From an uncultured Acetatifactor sp. (GTDB lineage Bacteria; Bacillota; Clostridia; Lachnospirales; Lachnospiraceae), in contig CAJTOJ010000039.1 in the NCBI GenBank assembly GCA_910577665.1, forward strand, positions 1 to 29,955: DNA of 29,955 nucleotides, given 5' to 3'. The number at the start of each line of letters is the position of its first letter. Position 1 is the stretch's first letter. The position numbers were made by a program, and so were the translations under genes. This document shows, piece by piece, positions 1-7,156 of the stretch. Below the pieces are notes generated by a model, which worked only from the letters and a program-made list of their open reading frames with translations, was not told the DNA's origin and ran no database searches.

Positions 1-1
1 T

Positions 2-182
2 CGCAAAGGGCTGGGGGTAATTTTATATCTGACCGCATTATTATTTGGCGCTTACTACAAAAATCCTGGCATTAGGGGCAGGGATCATTGAAAAACCAAC
101 CAGACGTCCATGGGGTACTGTAAACATGAGTTTTTATGACCCTGACGGGAATGTGGTGTATCTAAGGAGTTTTCCGTCATAA
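2..182 (+). pseudogene. VOC (glyoxalase/bleomycin-resistance fold) protein, C-terminal fragment with frameshift
   Basis: The frame from about 63 to the stop at 180-182 encodes a typical VOC C-terminus, with RRPWGTVNMSF followed by DPDGNVVYLRSF. That frame is closed upstream by a stop at 30-32. The preceding strand of the fold (GLGVILYLT, then AYYK) is found in the frame starting at base 2, so the two halves lie in different frames. The switch falls at the five-A run at 59-63, consistent with one extra base. The gene also runs off the left edge. VOC proteins are metal-dependent small-molecule enzymes or binding proteins; no substrate can be assigned. A sequencing error in the A run is the alternative to a real lesion. 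Confidence 0.6.
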
Positions 183-360
183 AGTTCATCTCATTCCCGT
201 GAGCAATGAGCTGAATGTCTGTTATGCAGCCGCCTGGGTCTACGCTTCGCTCTGTAGCGTTGCAAGCTTGATGCCCCGTTGCTTGCAGCGGGGTTGTTGA
301 ATGGTATGCGCTGGGGAGGGTGTGTAAACTCCCCTCTTTAAGCGCGGTAGGGATATAAAA
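183..360 (+). other. Intergenic region with two crossing stem-loops
   Basis: No gene is seen here. TGCAAGC at 261-267 can pair with GCTTGCA at 281-287, and CCCCG at 274-278 can pair with CGGGG at 289-293. The two stems cross, so they would be mutually exclusive or form a pseudoknot. There is no long T run, so this is not a standard terminator. It may be a leader structure for the acetyltransferase gene at 361 or part of a dispersed palindromic repeat. Confidence 0.3.
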
Positions 361-852
361 ATGATAAAAGAAATAGGACAGGATGACATCACTACATGTG
401 TGAAGGTGATCCGGGAGAGCTTTGGCACAGTAGCAGAGGAGTTTGGGCTAAATGAGGAAAATGCACCAAGGTTTACGGCCTTTGCCACTACAGAGGAAAG
501 GCTCTGCTGGCAGTTAAAGGAAGAAAAAAGGCCTATGTACGCATTTTATGAAGACGGACAGATGGTAGGATATTATTCTTTGTCCATAAAGGATAATGGG
601 GAATGCGAATGTAACAACTTGTGCGTGTTACCGGCCTGCAGGCATAGGGGAATCGGGGAGAAGCTGCTGGAAAACGCTTTTGAGGTTGCCAGGGGATTGC
701 ATTGCCATAAAATGACCATAGGTATCGTGGAGGAGAACCAGATATTGAGAAGATGGTATGAATCATTTGGCTTTATACATATCGGTGTCCATAAATATGA
801 TTTTTTCCCGTTCACTTGTGGATATCTGGAGAAGAATCTGAAAGATGGATGA
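361..852 (+). CDS. GNAT-family N-acetyltransferase
   Basis: The 163-residue product has the GNAT core: a beta-strand region (MYAFYEDGQMVGYYSL, about residues 59-75), then the acetyl-CoA pyrophosphate-binding motif A with CVLPACRHRGIGEKLLE (Q/RxxGxG/A type, about residues 88-104), and a C-terminal RRWYESFGF typical of the last helix and strand. These enzymes move an acetyl group from acetyl-CoA to an amine on a small molecule, peptide or protein in the cytoplasm; the substrate is not predictable here. The ribosome binding site is weak (TAGGGA about 10 bases upstream). A second GNAT gene follows about 90 bases downstream on the same strand but is not a close duplicate. Confidence 0.85.
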   Translation: MIKEIGQDDITTCVKVIRESFGTVAEEFGLNEENAPRFTAFATTEERLCWQLKEEKRPMYAFYEDGQMVGYYSLSIKDNGECECNNLCVLPACRHRGIGEKLLENAFEVARGLHCHKMTIGIVEENQILRRWYESFGFIHIGVHKYDFFPFTCGYLEKNLKDG

Positions 853-943
853 GGCAATTGATGGGATGTGTGACAGGAAACCGGGCCAGTACATAAGATT
901 TGGTAATAAGACTTCATACATAACATGACTAGGGAGGATGACA

Positions 944-1384
944 ATGATACAATTCAAAGCAATCACAGAGGATAATTTTAGCGAGATTGTTCATATGAAG
1001 CGCCCGGAGGGAGAGACGTTTGTGGCGGCCAATGTCTATTCCCTGGCCCAGGCATGGCTGTTCCGTGAGGCAGGGGATGTGTATCCTTTTGCCATCTGTG
1101 AGGGGGACAAGGTGGTAGGCTTCATGATGCTGGACGAGGACCTGGAGGAGCGTTGTCTGGTGATCTGGAGGGTTTTGATCGCAGAAGAGAGTCTGGGCAG
1201 GGGATATGGCACAGAAGCGCTGCGGCAGATCATCCAACTAGCCAGGGAGAGCGGCAAGTATGATTTCATGATTCTGGACTGCCACCCGGAGAACCGGCGT
1301 GCGTGGCATGTATATGAGAAGGTGGGGTTCTGTGCTACGGGAGAGGAGGAGAATGGCGAATGCATCATGCGGCTGGATTTTTAG
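944..1384 (+). CDS. GNAT-family N-acetyltransferase, BltD/spermidine-acetyltransferase-like
   Basis: The product of about 146 residues carries motif A in LIAEESLGRGYGTEALRQ and the C-terminal signature HPENRRAWHVYEKVGF followed by TGEEENGECIMRL. The latter resembles the polyamine acetyltransferase BltD and related GNATs. I chose the ATG at 944 rather than the in-frame ATG at 938, because the AGGGAGG at 931-937 touches 938 but lies six bases from 944. The 3' end overlaps the start of the kinase gene at 1360 by 25 bases, so the two are probably translated from one message. Substrate specificity is inferred only from the family resemblance. Confidence 0.82.
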   Translation: MIQFKAITEDNFSEIVHMKRPEGETFVAANVYSLAQAWLFREAGDVYPFAICEGDKVVGFMMLDEDLEERCLVIWRVLIAEESLGRGYGTEALRQIIQLARESGKYDFMILDCHPENRRAWHVYEKVGFCATGEEENGECIMRLDF

Positions 1385-2406
1385 GGGTACTTTCCCACTG
1401 GGGATTACAGGACAACGCAATCAGGCAGGTCTACGGCACAGCCTGGCAGGTGGGGGAACATTACATTTTAAAAAGATACCAGAAGGAGGACCTGCTCCGG
1501 AGAAATTTGAATCTCCTGCAACGGCTGGACCAAATGGGGATTCCTGTGGGGCAGGTGGTTCCCACCCGGGAGGGCACCCTCTATGTATCTGTGGCAGATG
1601 GGATAAGGACAAGGGAAGGGACAGAAGAGAGGACAGGAGAAGGGACAGAGGAAAGGACAAGGGAAGGGGAACGGGAACGGGAGCAGTTCTATTTCCTATC
1701 TAAGAGGCTTCCGGGGAGTCATCTGGTGAAGCTGGATGCCATCCCGGAGACAGCCCTGGCCATGGGGGGCGTTCTGGCAGACCTTCATCGTGCCTTCCGG
1801 AAATGTGAGGATGTGGAGGGGATCCGGGACAACAGCCTGCTAGACGAGATGAAGGGCTGGGTGAGGGATAACCTGGAAAAGGGTGGATGGAAATATGTGG
1901 CCAGGGAAGCATATGAAGAGACGGTTGCCCATCTGGAGGCAGTATATGACAGGCTGCCTGTACAGTTGATCCACAGGGATGTACATTTTGGCAATTTTCT
2001 ATTTTCGGAAGGTATGTTTTCGGGGTACATTGATTTTGACCTAAGCCAGCGGAACATCCGTATCTTTGACCTTGGCTACTTCCTGCTGGGACTGCTCACG
2101 GAGGAAGAAGGGCTGCATCTGTCACAGGAACAATGGTTCGCATTCCTGGAAAATGCGCTGGCGGGATATGAGGAAAAAGGGGAAGTATCAGAAGCAGAGA
2201 GAAAGGCCCTGCCGTATGTGATGGAATGCATCGAACTGCTCTTTGTGGCGTATTTTGAAGGCACAGGGGAGCGGGAATGCGCGGAAGATGCCTACAGGAT
2301 CTATGGGTTTGTAAAGCAGCAGGAAGATAGGATCCGGGAGGTATGTAAGATTTCCGGGTTCAAAGAAATTGCTCCACATGAAAAAAGAAAATCAGAAGGA
2401 TCATAA
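1360..2406 (+). CDS. APH/CotS-like phosphotransferase-family protein
   Basis: The 348-residue protein has a kinase-like fold of the aminoglycoside phosphotransferase type. The N-lobe has an ILKRYQKED strand with a likely ATP-contacting lysine. The catalytic loop is LIHRDVHFGNFLF (about residues 203-215; Brenner-type HxDxxxxN with R in second position). The metal-binding IDFDLSQRNIRIFDLGY follows. The family includes CotS/YutH-type spore coat kinases, homoserine kinases and antibiotic kinases, and no substrate is certain. The start at 1360 has AGGAGGA at 1344-1350. The unusual part is a hydrophilic insert at residues 83-106, made of three copies of an eight-residue unit, in the N-lobe beta-hairpin region. 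The gene lies in a chain with the acetyltransferase upstream and DUF2461 downstream. Confidence 0.75.
   Translation: MHHAAGFLGVLSHWGLQDNAIRQVYGTAWQVGEHYILKRYQKEDLLRRNLNLLQRLDQMGIPVGQVVPTREGTLYVSVADGIRTREGTEERTGEGTEERTREGEREREQFYFLSKRLPGSHLVKLDAIPETALAMGGVLADLHRAFRKCEDVEGIRDNSLLDEMKGWVRDNLEKGGWKYVAREAYEETVAHLEAVYDRLPVQLIHRDVHFGNFLFSEGMFSGYIDFDLSQRNIRIFDLGYFLLGLLTEEEGLHLSQEQWFAFLENALAGYEEKGEVSEAERKALPYVMECIELLFVAYFEGTGERECAEDAYRIYGFVKQQEDRIREVCKISGFKEIAPHEKRKSEGS
1606..1677 (+). repeat. Three-unit 24-bp purine-rich tandem repeat inside the kinase gene
   Basis: Three adjacent units at 1606-1629, 1630-1653 and 1654-1677 each begin AGGACA and are exactly 24 bases. They encode RTREGTEE, RTGEGTEE and RTREGERE. 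The + strand is almost wholly purine. Unit loss or gain would keep the reading frame, so the tract could vary in length without breaking the protein. Confidence 0.85.
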
Positions 2407-3133
2407 GTCCGGGAGTTATAAGAATTCCGAATCATATGTTTCAGAAAGTGCAGGAAAAGCTATGTTTCAAGGATTCAACCAATCAACCATCAGATACTAT
2501 GAGGCCATCCGGCACAGGAACAGCAGGGAGAGCCACCAGGAACACCTGGAGCTATACCTGGAGGGCGTCAAATATCCCCTGGAGGAACTGTACCTGGAAC
2601 TGTCCAATTACTTTTCCAGGCTGGACAGGGATCTGCTGGCCCCCAGGCGCAGATGCATGTCCTCTCTGTACAATGACGCCAGGTTCTGCGGCAATGCGCC
2701 CATAAAAGAGTATTTTTATGTGCGGTTCAAACTGGACACGGCAGATGGGAAGAATGCCTTGGGGTTTTTCTTCGATGCATCCCTGGACAGGTACAAATAC
2801 GGGCTACAGATTTACCACCTGGATGCCCGCGGGATGGAGAGATTCCGGGCATATCTGCTGGATCACAGACATTCCGTGGCGGGGATGGTGGAAAGGTTCG
2901 AAGAGAGCGGCCTGCTGCAGGTGCTGGGGGAGAGGTACTTAAGATGCCATTACCCGGAGGTGGAGCATCCTGCCCTTAGGGACTGGCTGGAACACAAGAA
3001 GATCGCCTGGGTACATGAGCAGGTGCTGGATCCGGCTTTTTTTACCAGGGATATCCTGGAACAGATGTGTACAGGGTTTGACAGTGCGGCAGAACTCTAT
3101 CTCATGGGAAAGGAGGCTTTGGGCGGGAGGTGA
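2378..3133 (+). CDS. DUF2461 family protein (TIGR02453-like)
   Basis: The protein shows the DUF2461 pattern: MFQGFNQSTIRYYEAIRHRN, then HLELYLEGVKYPLEELYLEL, then a basic stretch LAPRRRCMSSLYNDARF. The last corresponds to the family's conserved RxYxDxRF element. The family is widespread and of unknown biochemical function. The start is uncertain. The ATG at 2378 overlaps the kinase gene by 29 bases and has a poor ribosome site. The ATG at 2462 begins exactly at the conserved domain and has an AGGAAA about six bases upstream, so a shorter protein is quite possible. It is tightly followed by the response regulator gene, but a functional link to it is not evident. Confidence 0.72.
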   Translation: MKKENQKDHKSGSYKNSESYVSESAGKAMFQGFNQSTIRYYEAIRHRNSRESHQEHLELYLEGVKYPLEELYLELSNYFSRLDRDLLAPRRRCMSSLYNDARFCGNAPIKEYFYVRFKLDTADGKNALGFFFDASLDRYKYGLQIYHLDARGMERFRAYLLDHRHSVAGMVERFEESGLLQVLGERYLRCHYPEVEHPALRDWLEHKKIAWVHEQVLDPAFFTRDILEQMCTGFDSAAELYLMGKEALGGR

Positions 3134-3137
3134 GGAC

Positions 3138-3896
3138 GTGAAGAAGATTATGGTCACGGAAGATGATACCTATATCGGAAACCTTCTGGAAGAAGCTCTT
3201 TATGGGGAAGGATACCAGGTGCTGCGGGCTTATTCCGGTACAGAAGCCCTGCTTGTACTGGAAAAAGAGAGACCGGATCTGATCCTGCTGGATCTGATGC
3301 TGCCAGGACTTTCCGGGGAGGAACTGTTTGGCAGGATCCGGGAGAGGCAGATTCCGGTCATTGTGGTAAGTGCTAAGACGGGCACGGAGGATAAGGTAAA
3401 GCTGCTTCTGGGTGGGGCTTCAGACTATGTGACGAAGCCTTTCGTGGTGAAGGAACTGTTGGCCCGGATCATCGTCTGTCTGCGGCAGGCGCAGATGGGC
3501 CAGGGACAGGCAGGCCAGGTGCTGGAGGCGGGGGATCTGGTGATGGATCTGGTCTCCCATGAAGTGCGGATCCGGCAGGCAGGCGGTGCCTGGCCGGAAG
3601 ACATCCAGCCAGAACCTGCATTCCAGGCAGTTCCCGTCCCGGCAGATGCAAGCTGGCAGACTGTTACCTTGACGAAAACGGAATTCGCCATCTTGAAGCT
3701 TCTGCTCCTCAACGCTGGACGGGCACTGTCGAAGTCTGTGATCCTGGACAGGATCAGCCAGGATACACCAGATTGTACGGACAGTTCCTTGAAGCAGCAT
3801 GTGAGCAACCTGAGAAGAAAGCTCCGGGAGGCGGGGGGACGGGAGTACATTGAATCTGTGTGGGGGATTGGATTTAAGCTGCGGGAGTATCCGTAA
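3138..3896 (+). CDS. OmpR/PhoB-family response regulator
   Basis: The 252-residue protein starts at GTG 3138, preceded by GGGAGG at 3125-3130. The receiver domain (about 1-115) has the acidic pocket VTEDD, phospho-acceptor D52 in LLDLMLPG and the switch lysine in DYVTKPF. A winged-helix DNA-binding domain (about 165-250) contains LTKTEFAILKLLLLNAGRAL and HVSNLRRKLR, ending YIESVWGIGFKL. The linker is long and alanine/proline-rich. Its kinase is most likely the one at 5977, since the ABC transporter genes lie between them. The inferred role is to activate that transporter when the kinase senses a peptide or other membrane stress. Only the repeat element at 3904-4037 separates it from the transporter promoter. 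Confidence 0.9.
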   Translation: MKKIMVTEDDTYIGNLLEEALYGEGYQVLRAYSGTEALLVLEKERPDLILLDLMLPGLSGEELFGRIRERQIPVIVVSAKTGTEDKVKLLLGGASDYVTKPFVVKELLARIIVCLRQAQMGQGQAGQVLEAGDLVMDLVSHEVRIRQAGGAWPEDIQPEPAFQAVPVPADASWQTVTLTKTEFAILKLLLLNAGRALSKSVILDRISQDTPDCTDSSLKQHVSNLRRKLREAGGREYIESVWGIGFKLREYP

Positions 3897-3903
3897 AGGG
3901 AAG

Positions 3904-4037
3904 GTTACTGTTCACTCTGTTCACAGCAACATATGCACATAAAACGCCAAATACAGGCGTTTTGGCGCAGGTTGTCTCGGGTTTGTCACGCTGGAAGCGC
4001 GTGAAAACACCTCGCGGTGGCACCTGTGAACAGTAAC
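3904..4037. mobile_element. MITE-like repeat, copy A (full length, 134 bp)
   Basis: The termini are perfect 12-bp inverted repeats: GTTACTGTTCAC at 3904-3915 and GTGAACAGTAAC at 4026-4037. The element is flanked by a perfect 8-bp direct repeat AAGGGAAG (3896-3903 and 4038-4045), which is what a transposition target duplication looks like. Inside are a hairpin AAAACGCC/GGCGTTTT (3941-3948 with 3956-3963), a second stem between GTTTGTCACGC and GCGTGAAAAC, and a short CACC-TCGC-GGTG hairpin. No ORF is present. It is non-autonomous and would need a transposase from elsewhere. Its first hairpin ends in TTTT and could help terminate the response regulator transcript. Confidence 0.85.
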
Positions 4038-4051
4038 AAGGGAAGCACTAA

Positions 4052-4109
4052 TTTTTACCAAATCTTTACTCTTTTCTTGACCGCTGTCTTTACCGTTTCG
4101 GGGTATATT
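4052..4109 (+). promoter_or_regulatory. Candidate response-regulator-controlled promoter of the ABC transporter
   Basis: TTTTTACC at 4052-4059 and TCTTTACT at 4063-4070 are similar octamers whose starts are 11 bp apart, one helical turn. A third, TCTTTACC, is at 4087-4094. A good -10 TATATT lies at 4104-4109. The nearest -35-like TTGACC (4077-4082) is 21 bp away, too far for unaided sigma-A use. Helically phased direct repeats beside a poor -35 are typical of OmpR-family activation, so these are inferred sites for the regulator at 3138. Confidence 0.45.
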
Positions 4110-4139
4110 CGTAGGTGTCATCAGAAAGGAGAGATTCAA

Positions 4140-5054
4140 ATGGAGTATTGTCTGGAAACACAGGGGCTGTGCAAACAGTACCGGCATTTCAAGGCCCTGC
4201 AGGGTCTGTCCATGCACATTCCCAAAGGCGCCATCTATGGATTTGTGGGGAAAAACGGGGCGGGGAAGACCACCTTGATCCGCTTGATCTGCGGGCTCCA
4301 GGAGCCTTCCGCAGGCACCTATTCCCTCTATGGGGTGCCCTATACGGATCCTGGAATCGGGAAGGCCAGGCGAAGGATGGGGGCAGTGGTGGAGACGCCG
4401 TCCATCTACCTGGATATGAGCGCGGAAGAGAACTTGAAGGAACAATACAGGGTGCTGGGTATGCCATCCTTTGAGGGGATCCCGGAACTGCTGGCCCTGG
4501 TGGGACTGGAGGGAACCGGGAAAAAGAAGGCCGGGAACTTTTCCCTGGGGATGCGGCAGCGGCTGGGGATCGCCGTTGCCCTGTGCGGGGATCCGGATTT
4601 CCTGGTGCTGGATGAGCCTGTGAACGGGCTGGATCCCCAGGGGATCGTAGAGATCCGGGAACTGATCCTGAAGCTGAACCGGGAACAGCAGATCACAGTG
4701 CTGATTTCCAGCCATATCCTGGATGAACTTTCCAGGCTGGCCACCCACTATGGGTTTATTGATGCCGGCAGGATCGTGAAGGAGATCAGCGCCCAGGACC
4801 TGGAGGCGGCCTGCCGCAAATGTGTGCGGCTGAAGGTGTCGGATGTGAAGGTGCTCTGCCGTGTGCTGGACGACATGGGACTGGAATACAGTGTTGCCTC
4901 CGAAGAGGAGGCAGATATCTACGGCCAGGTGGGAGTCACGGCCCTGGCCATGGCTCTTTCCAGGGAAGGATGTGAAGTGTATTCCATGCAGGAGAGGGAT
5001 GAGGGCCTGGAGAACTACTATATTCGTCTGGTGGGAGGTGGCAGCCATGTATAA
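4140..5054 (+). CDS. ABC transporter ATP-binding protein (bacitracin/lantibiotic-export type)
   Basis: The 304-residue ATPase has Walker A GKNGAGKTT (about 37-45), the signature FSLGMRQRLG, Walker B FLVLDEPVNGLDP and the H-loop in ISSHILDE. A C-terminal extension of about 80 residues follows, as in BcrA-like ATPases of antimicrobial-peptide exporters. The start at ATG 4140 is set by AAAGGAGA a few bases upstream. The stop overlaps the permease start by eight bases, so the two subunits are translationally coupled. The ATPase would power the permease at 5047 at the cytoplasmic face. The BcrA/LanF-type assignment is inferred from the neighbouring two-component genes, and the transported compound is unknown. 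Confidence 0.87.
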   Translation: MEYCLETQGLCKQYRHFKALQGLSMHIPKGAIYGFVGKNGAGKTTLIRLICGLQEPSAGTYSLYGVPYTDPGIGKARRRMGAVVETPSIYLDMSAEENLKEQYRVLGMPSFEGIPELLALVGLEGTGKKKAGNFSLGMRQRLGIAVALCGDPDFLVLDEPVNGLDPQGIVEIRELILKLNREQQITVLISSHILDELSRLATHYGFIDAGRIVKEISAQDLEAACRKCVRLKVSDVKVLCRVLDDMGLEYSVASEEEADIYGQVGVTALAMALSREGCEVYSMQERDEGLENYYIRLVGGGSHV

Positions 5055-5880
5055 TTTAGTGACCGCAGGACTGGCCAGGCTTCGGAAGAACTGGGTTTTC
5101 TGGGGGGAGATGGGCTTCCTGTTCCTGCTATCGGCCGTAGGGATGTTGCGGGGTGTCAGACAGTCGGTTTCCCTGCGGGCAGAAGGCTATGTGTATTATC
5201 TGGATGATTTTTATTTTAAGTATGCACCCTTCCTGGCCCTGTTTGTGGTGGCATTTGTCAGCCTCTTCCTGGGGACGGAGTATAATGAGGGCACTATCCG
5301 GAACAAACTGGTGGTGGGACATAGCCGTCTGCGGGTCTATCTGTCCAACTATCTGGTATGCCTGGTGGCCTGTGAGGGGTTTGTGGCCGTGTGGCTTCTG
5401 GGGGGCATGGTGGGGATTCCTTTCCTGGGGACCTGGCAGATGGGCTGGAAGGGATTTGCTATCTATGCGCTGCTGGCTGTGCTGTTTACGGCAGCCTTGA
5501 CGGGAATCTTTGTGCTGATTGCCATGCTTTCCGCACGGAAATCCTTGACAGCGGTGATGGCTGTATTCGTGGCCATGGCCTTGATCCTGTGGGGAAGTAT
5601 GCTCTACAATGCGCTTGGGGAGCCGGAGATGGTCAGCGAGATGATGTTGACGGCAGACGGGATCCAGATGGGAGAGCCGCTGCCCAACCCCCGCTATGTG
5701 GCCGGGGCGAAACGGATCCTGTACCAGTTCCTGGTGGATGGCCTGCCCACCGGCCAGGGGATCCAGATGACCAATGAAGGACTGGGAAGGCCCCTTTTGT
5801 CAGGGGTGGCCTCGGTGGTGCTTGCGGTATTTACAACAGCGGCGGGGATATTCTGCTTCCGAAAGAAGGATCTGAGATAA
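5047..5880 (+). CDS. ABC-2 type permease (BcrB/LanE-like)
   Basis: The 277-residue protein has about six hydrophobic segments, for example MGFLFLLSAVGML, FLALFVVAFVSLFLG, AVLFTAALTGIFVLIAM and VVLAVFTTAAGIFCF. After the second segment comes GTEYNEGTIRNKLVVGHSR, the motif usually seen in ABC-2 permeases just after the second transmembrane helix. It starts within the last codons of the ATPase gene with a GGGAGGTGG ribosome site. It is the only permease gene in this module, so the complex is probably a homodimer of permeases with two copies of the ATPase. The substrate is unknown; export of, or immunity to, a membrane-active peptide is the likeliest role by context. Confidence 0.85.
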   Translation: MYNLVTAGLARLRKNWVFWGEMGFLFLLSAVGMLRGVRQSVSLRAEGYVYYLDDFYFKYAPFLALFVVAFVSLFLGTEYNEGTIRNKLVVGHSRLRVYLSNYLVCLVACEGFVAVWLLGGMVGIPFLGTWQMGWKGFAIYALLAVLFTAALTGIFVLIAMLSARKSLTAVMAVFVAMALILWGSMLYNALGEPEMVSEMMLTADGIQMGEPLPNPRYVAGAKRILYQFLVDGLPTGQGIQMTNEGLGRPLLSGVASVVLAVFTTAAGIFCFRKKDLR

Positions 5881-5912
5881 ATTGCAGAAAAGGTGTATTG
5901 CGCATTTTGAGG

Positions 5913-5952
5913 GATGCCATGGAATGCCCTGGGCAGTATGTTCCCTGGCATC
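5913..5952 (+). other. Hairpin between permease and histidine kinase genes
   Basis: GATGCCATGGAA (5913-5924) pairs with TTCCCTGGCATC (5941-5952) with one mismatch, leaving a 16-base loop. No T run follows, so it is not a classical terminator. It may set the relative level of kinase versus transporter message, either by processing or by partial attenuation. Confidence 0.4.
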
Positions 5953-5976
5953 AGATAGAAAGGTGGGACAAAACAG

Positions 5977-6873
5977 ATGTTGCCCTGGATATTGTGCAGC
6001 CTGCTGGCCATGGTAGCATTGGCCCAGGCCGTGAAAATCCGGTCCATGCAGCGGAACATGGAAGAGATCTGCACCATGTTTAGGGAACGTCTGTCCATGG
6101 ATACCAACACCCTTATCACGGTTTCCTCCGGGGACAGGCATGTACTGCGGCTGGCCCGGGAGATCAACAAGGAACTTCGCCTGCTGCGGCAGCAGCGCAG
6201 AAAATACCTGCATGGGGATCTGGAACTGAAGGAGGCTGTGACCAATATTTCCCATGACCTGCGCACTCCCATCACGGCCATCAGCGGTTATCTGGAACTA
6301 TTGGAGCGGGAGGAGAAAAGCGAGACAGTGGAGCGGTACCTGGCATTCATTTGTAACAGGACCCAGGCCTTGAAACAGTTGACAGAGGAACTGTTCGGCT
6401 ATACGCTGATCCTGTCCGTGGGACAGCTACAACTGGTGTCCGTGGATGTCCGGGCTGTGCTGGAGGAGAGTATCCTGAGCTTTCACGGGGCCATGTGTGA
6501 GCGGCAGATCGTGCCTGCAATCCGGCTGCCGGAACACAAGGTGGTCCGGCAACTGGAGCCGGGGGCACTGTCCCGCATATTTGGCAATGTGCTGCACAAT
6601 GCACTGAAATACAGTGACGGGGATCTATGTGTGGAACTGGGGGAAGACGGGCATATCCTGTTTGAAAATGGAGCTTCCGGACTGGACGGCACCCAGGTGG
6701 GCAAGCTGTTCCACCGCTACTTCACAGTGGAGACAGCCTGCAATGCCACAGGGCTGGGGCTGTCCATTGCCAGGACACTGACGGAGCAGATGGGGGGAAG
6801 CATCGGGGCAGAATATGAGAAGGGCAGGCTGCGTATCTGGATGGATTTTCCCGATAGTACCAGCAAGCAGTAA
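5977..6873 (+). CDS. Sensor histidine kinase, short-sensor type
   Basis: The 298-residue kinase has one N-terminal hydrophobic segment (about 1-19) and no sizeable extracellular domain. A HAMP-like or coiled linker follows, then the phospho-acceptor site with H93 in TNISHDLRTPITAISGYLE. The ATPase domain has an N-box (VLHNALKYSDGD) and a G2 box (ATGLGLSIARTL). The usual DxG box is replaced by FENGASGL, as is common in this clostridial kinase group. Such kinases sense through or with their partner ABC transporter. The ribosome site AAAGGTGGG lies about nine bases before ATG 5977. The partner is the regulator at 3138, with the transporter genes between them. Confidence 0.88.
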   Translation: MLPWILCSLLAMVALAQAVKIRSMQRNMEEICTMFRERLSMDTNTLITVSSGDRHVLRLAREINKELRLLRQQRRKYLHGDLELKEAVTNISHDLRTPITAISGYLELLEREEKSETVERYLAFICNRTQALKQLTEELFGYTLILSVGQLQLVSVDVRAVLEESILSFHGAMCERQIVPAIRLPEHKVVRQLEPGALSRIFGNVLHNALKYSDGDLCVELGEDGHILFENGASGLDGTQVGKLFHRYFTVETACNATGLGLSIARTLTEQMGGSIGAEYEKGRLRIWMDFPDSTSKQ

Positions 6874-6941
6874 TGGGGAGGTTTCCTGTGGGGATACTTT
6901 TATGAAATAAGTTGCATATAACTCCATTGTTTTGGATAGGC

Positions 6942-6979
6942 AAAAGCAGTAAACTATATATAAGGGTTTACTGCTTTTT
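6942..6979 (+). terminator. Rho-independent terminator after the two-component/ABC module
   Basis: AAAAGCAGTAAAC (6942-6954) pairs perfectly with GTTTACTGCTTTT, followed by one more T (through 6979), with an 11-base loop. The A-rich left arm makes it potentially bidirectional. It lies 68 bases after the kinase stop and separates this module from the XRE/ABC module. Confidence 0.85.
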
Positions 6980-7156
6980 CTATGCAGGGACTGGCAGGGA
7001 GAACACTGTCAGCGATAGTACAGAGGCCGGCGTTGGGCACAGAAACCGTAGTGGACACAGCGCTGACAGAAGACACAGGGACAGCAGCGGATACAGCCCT
7101 GGCGGTTCAAAACCGGCCAGCCGCGGTGCCTGCCAATCATAAGGGGGAATATTGTT

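Noticed and set aside
3921..5048. A 375-codon open frame on the minus strand
   Set aside because: It lies opposite the well-supported ABC ATPase gene and repeat copy A; its protein is H/P/Q-rich with no known domain, a usual shadow of GC-rich coding sequence.
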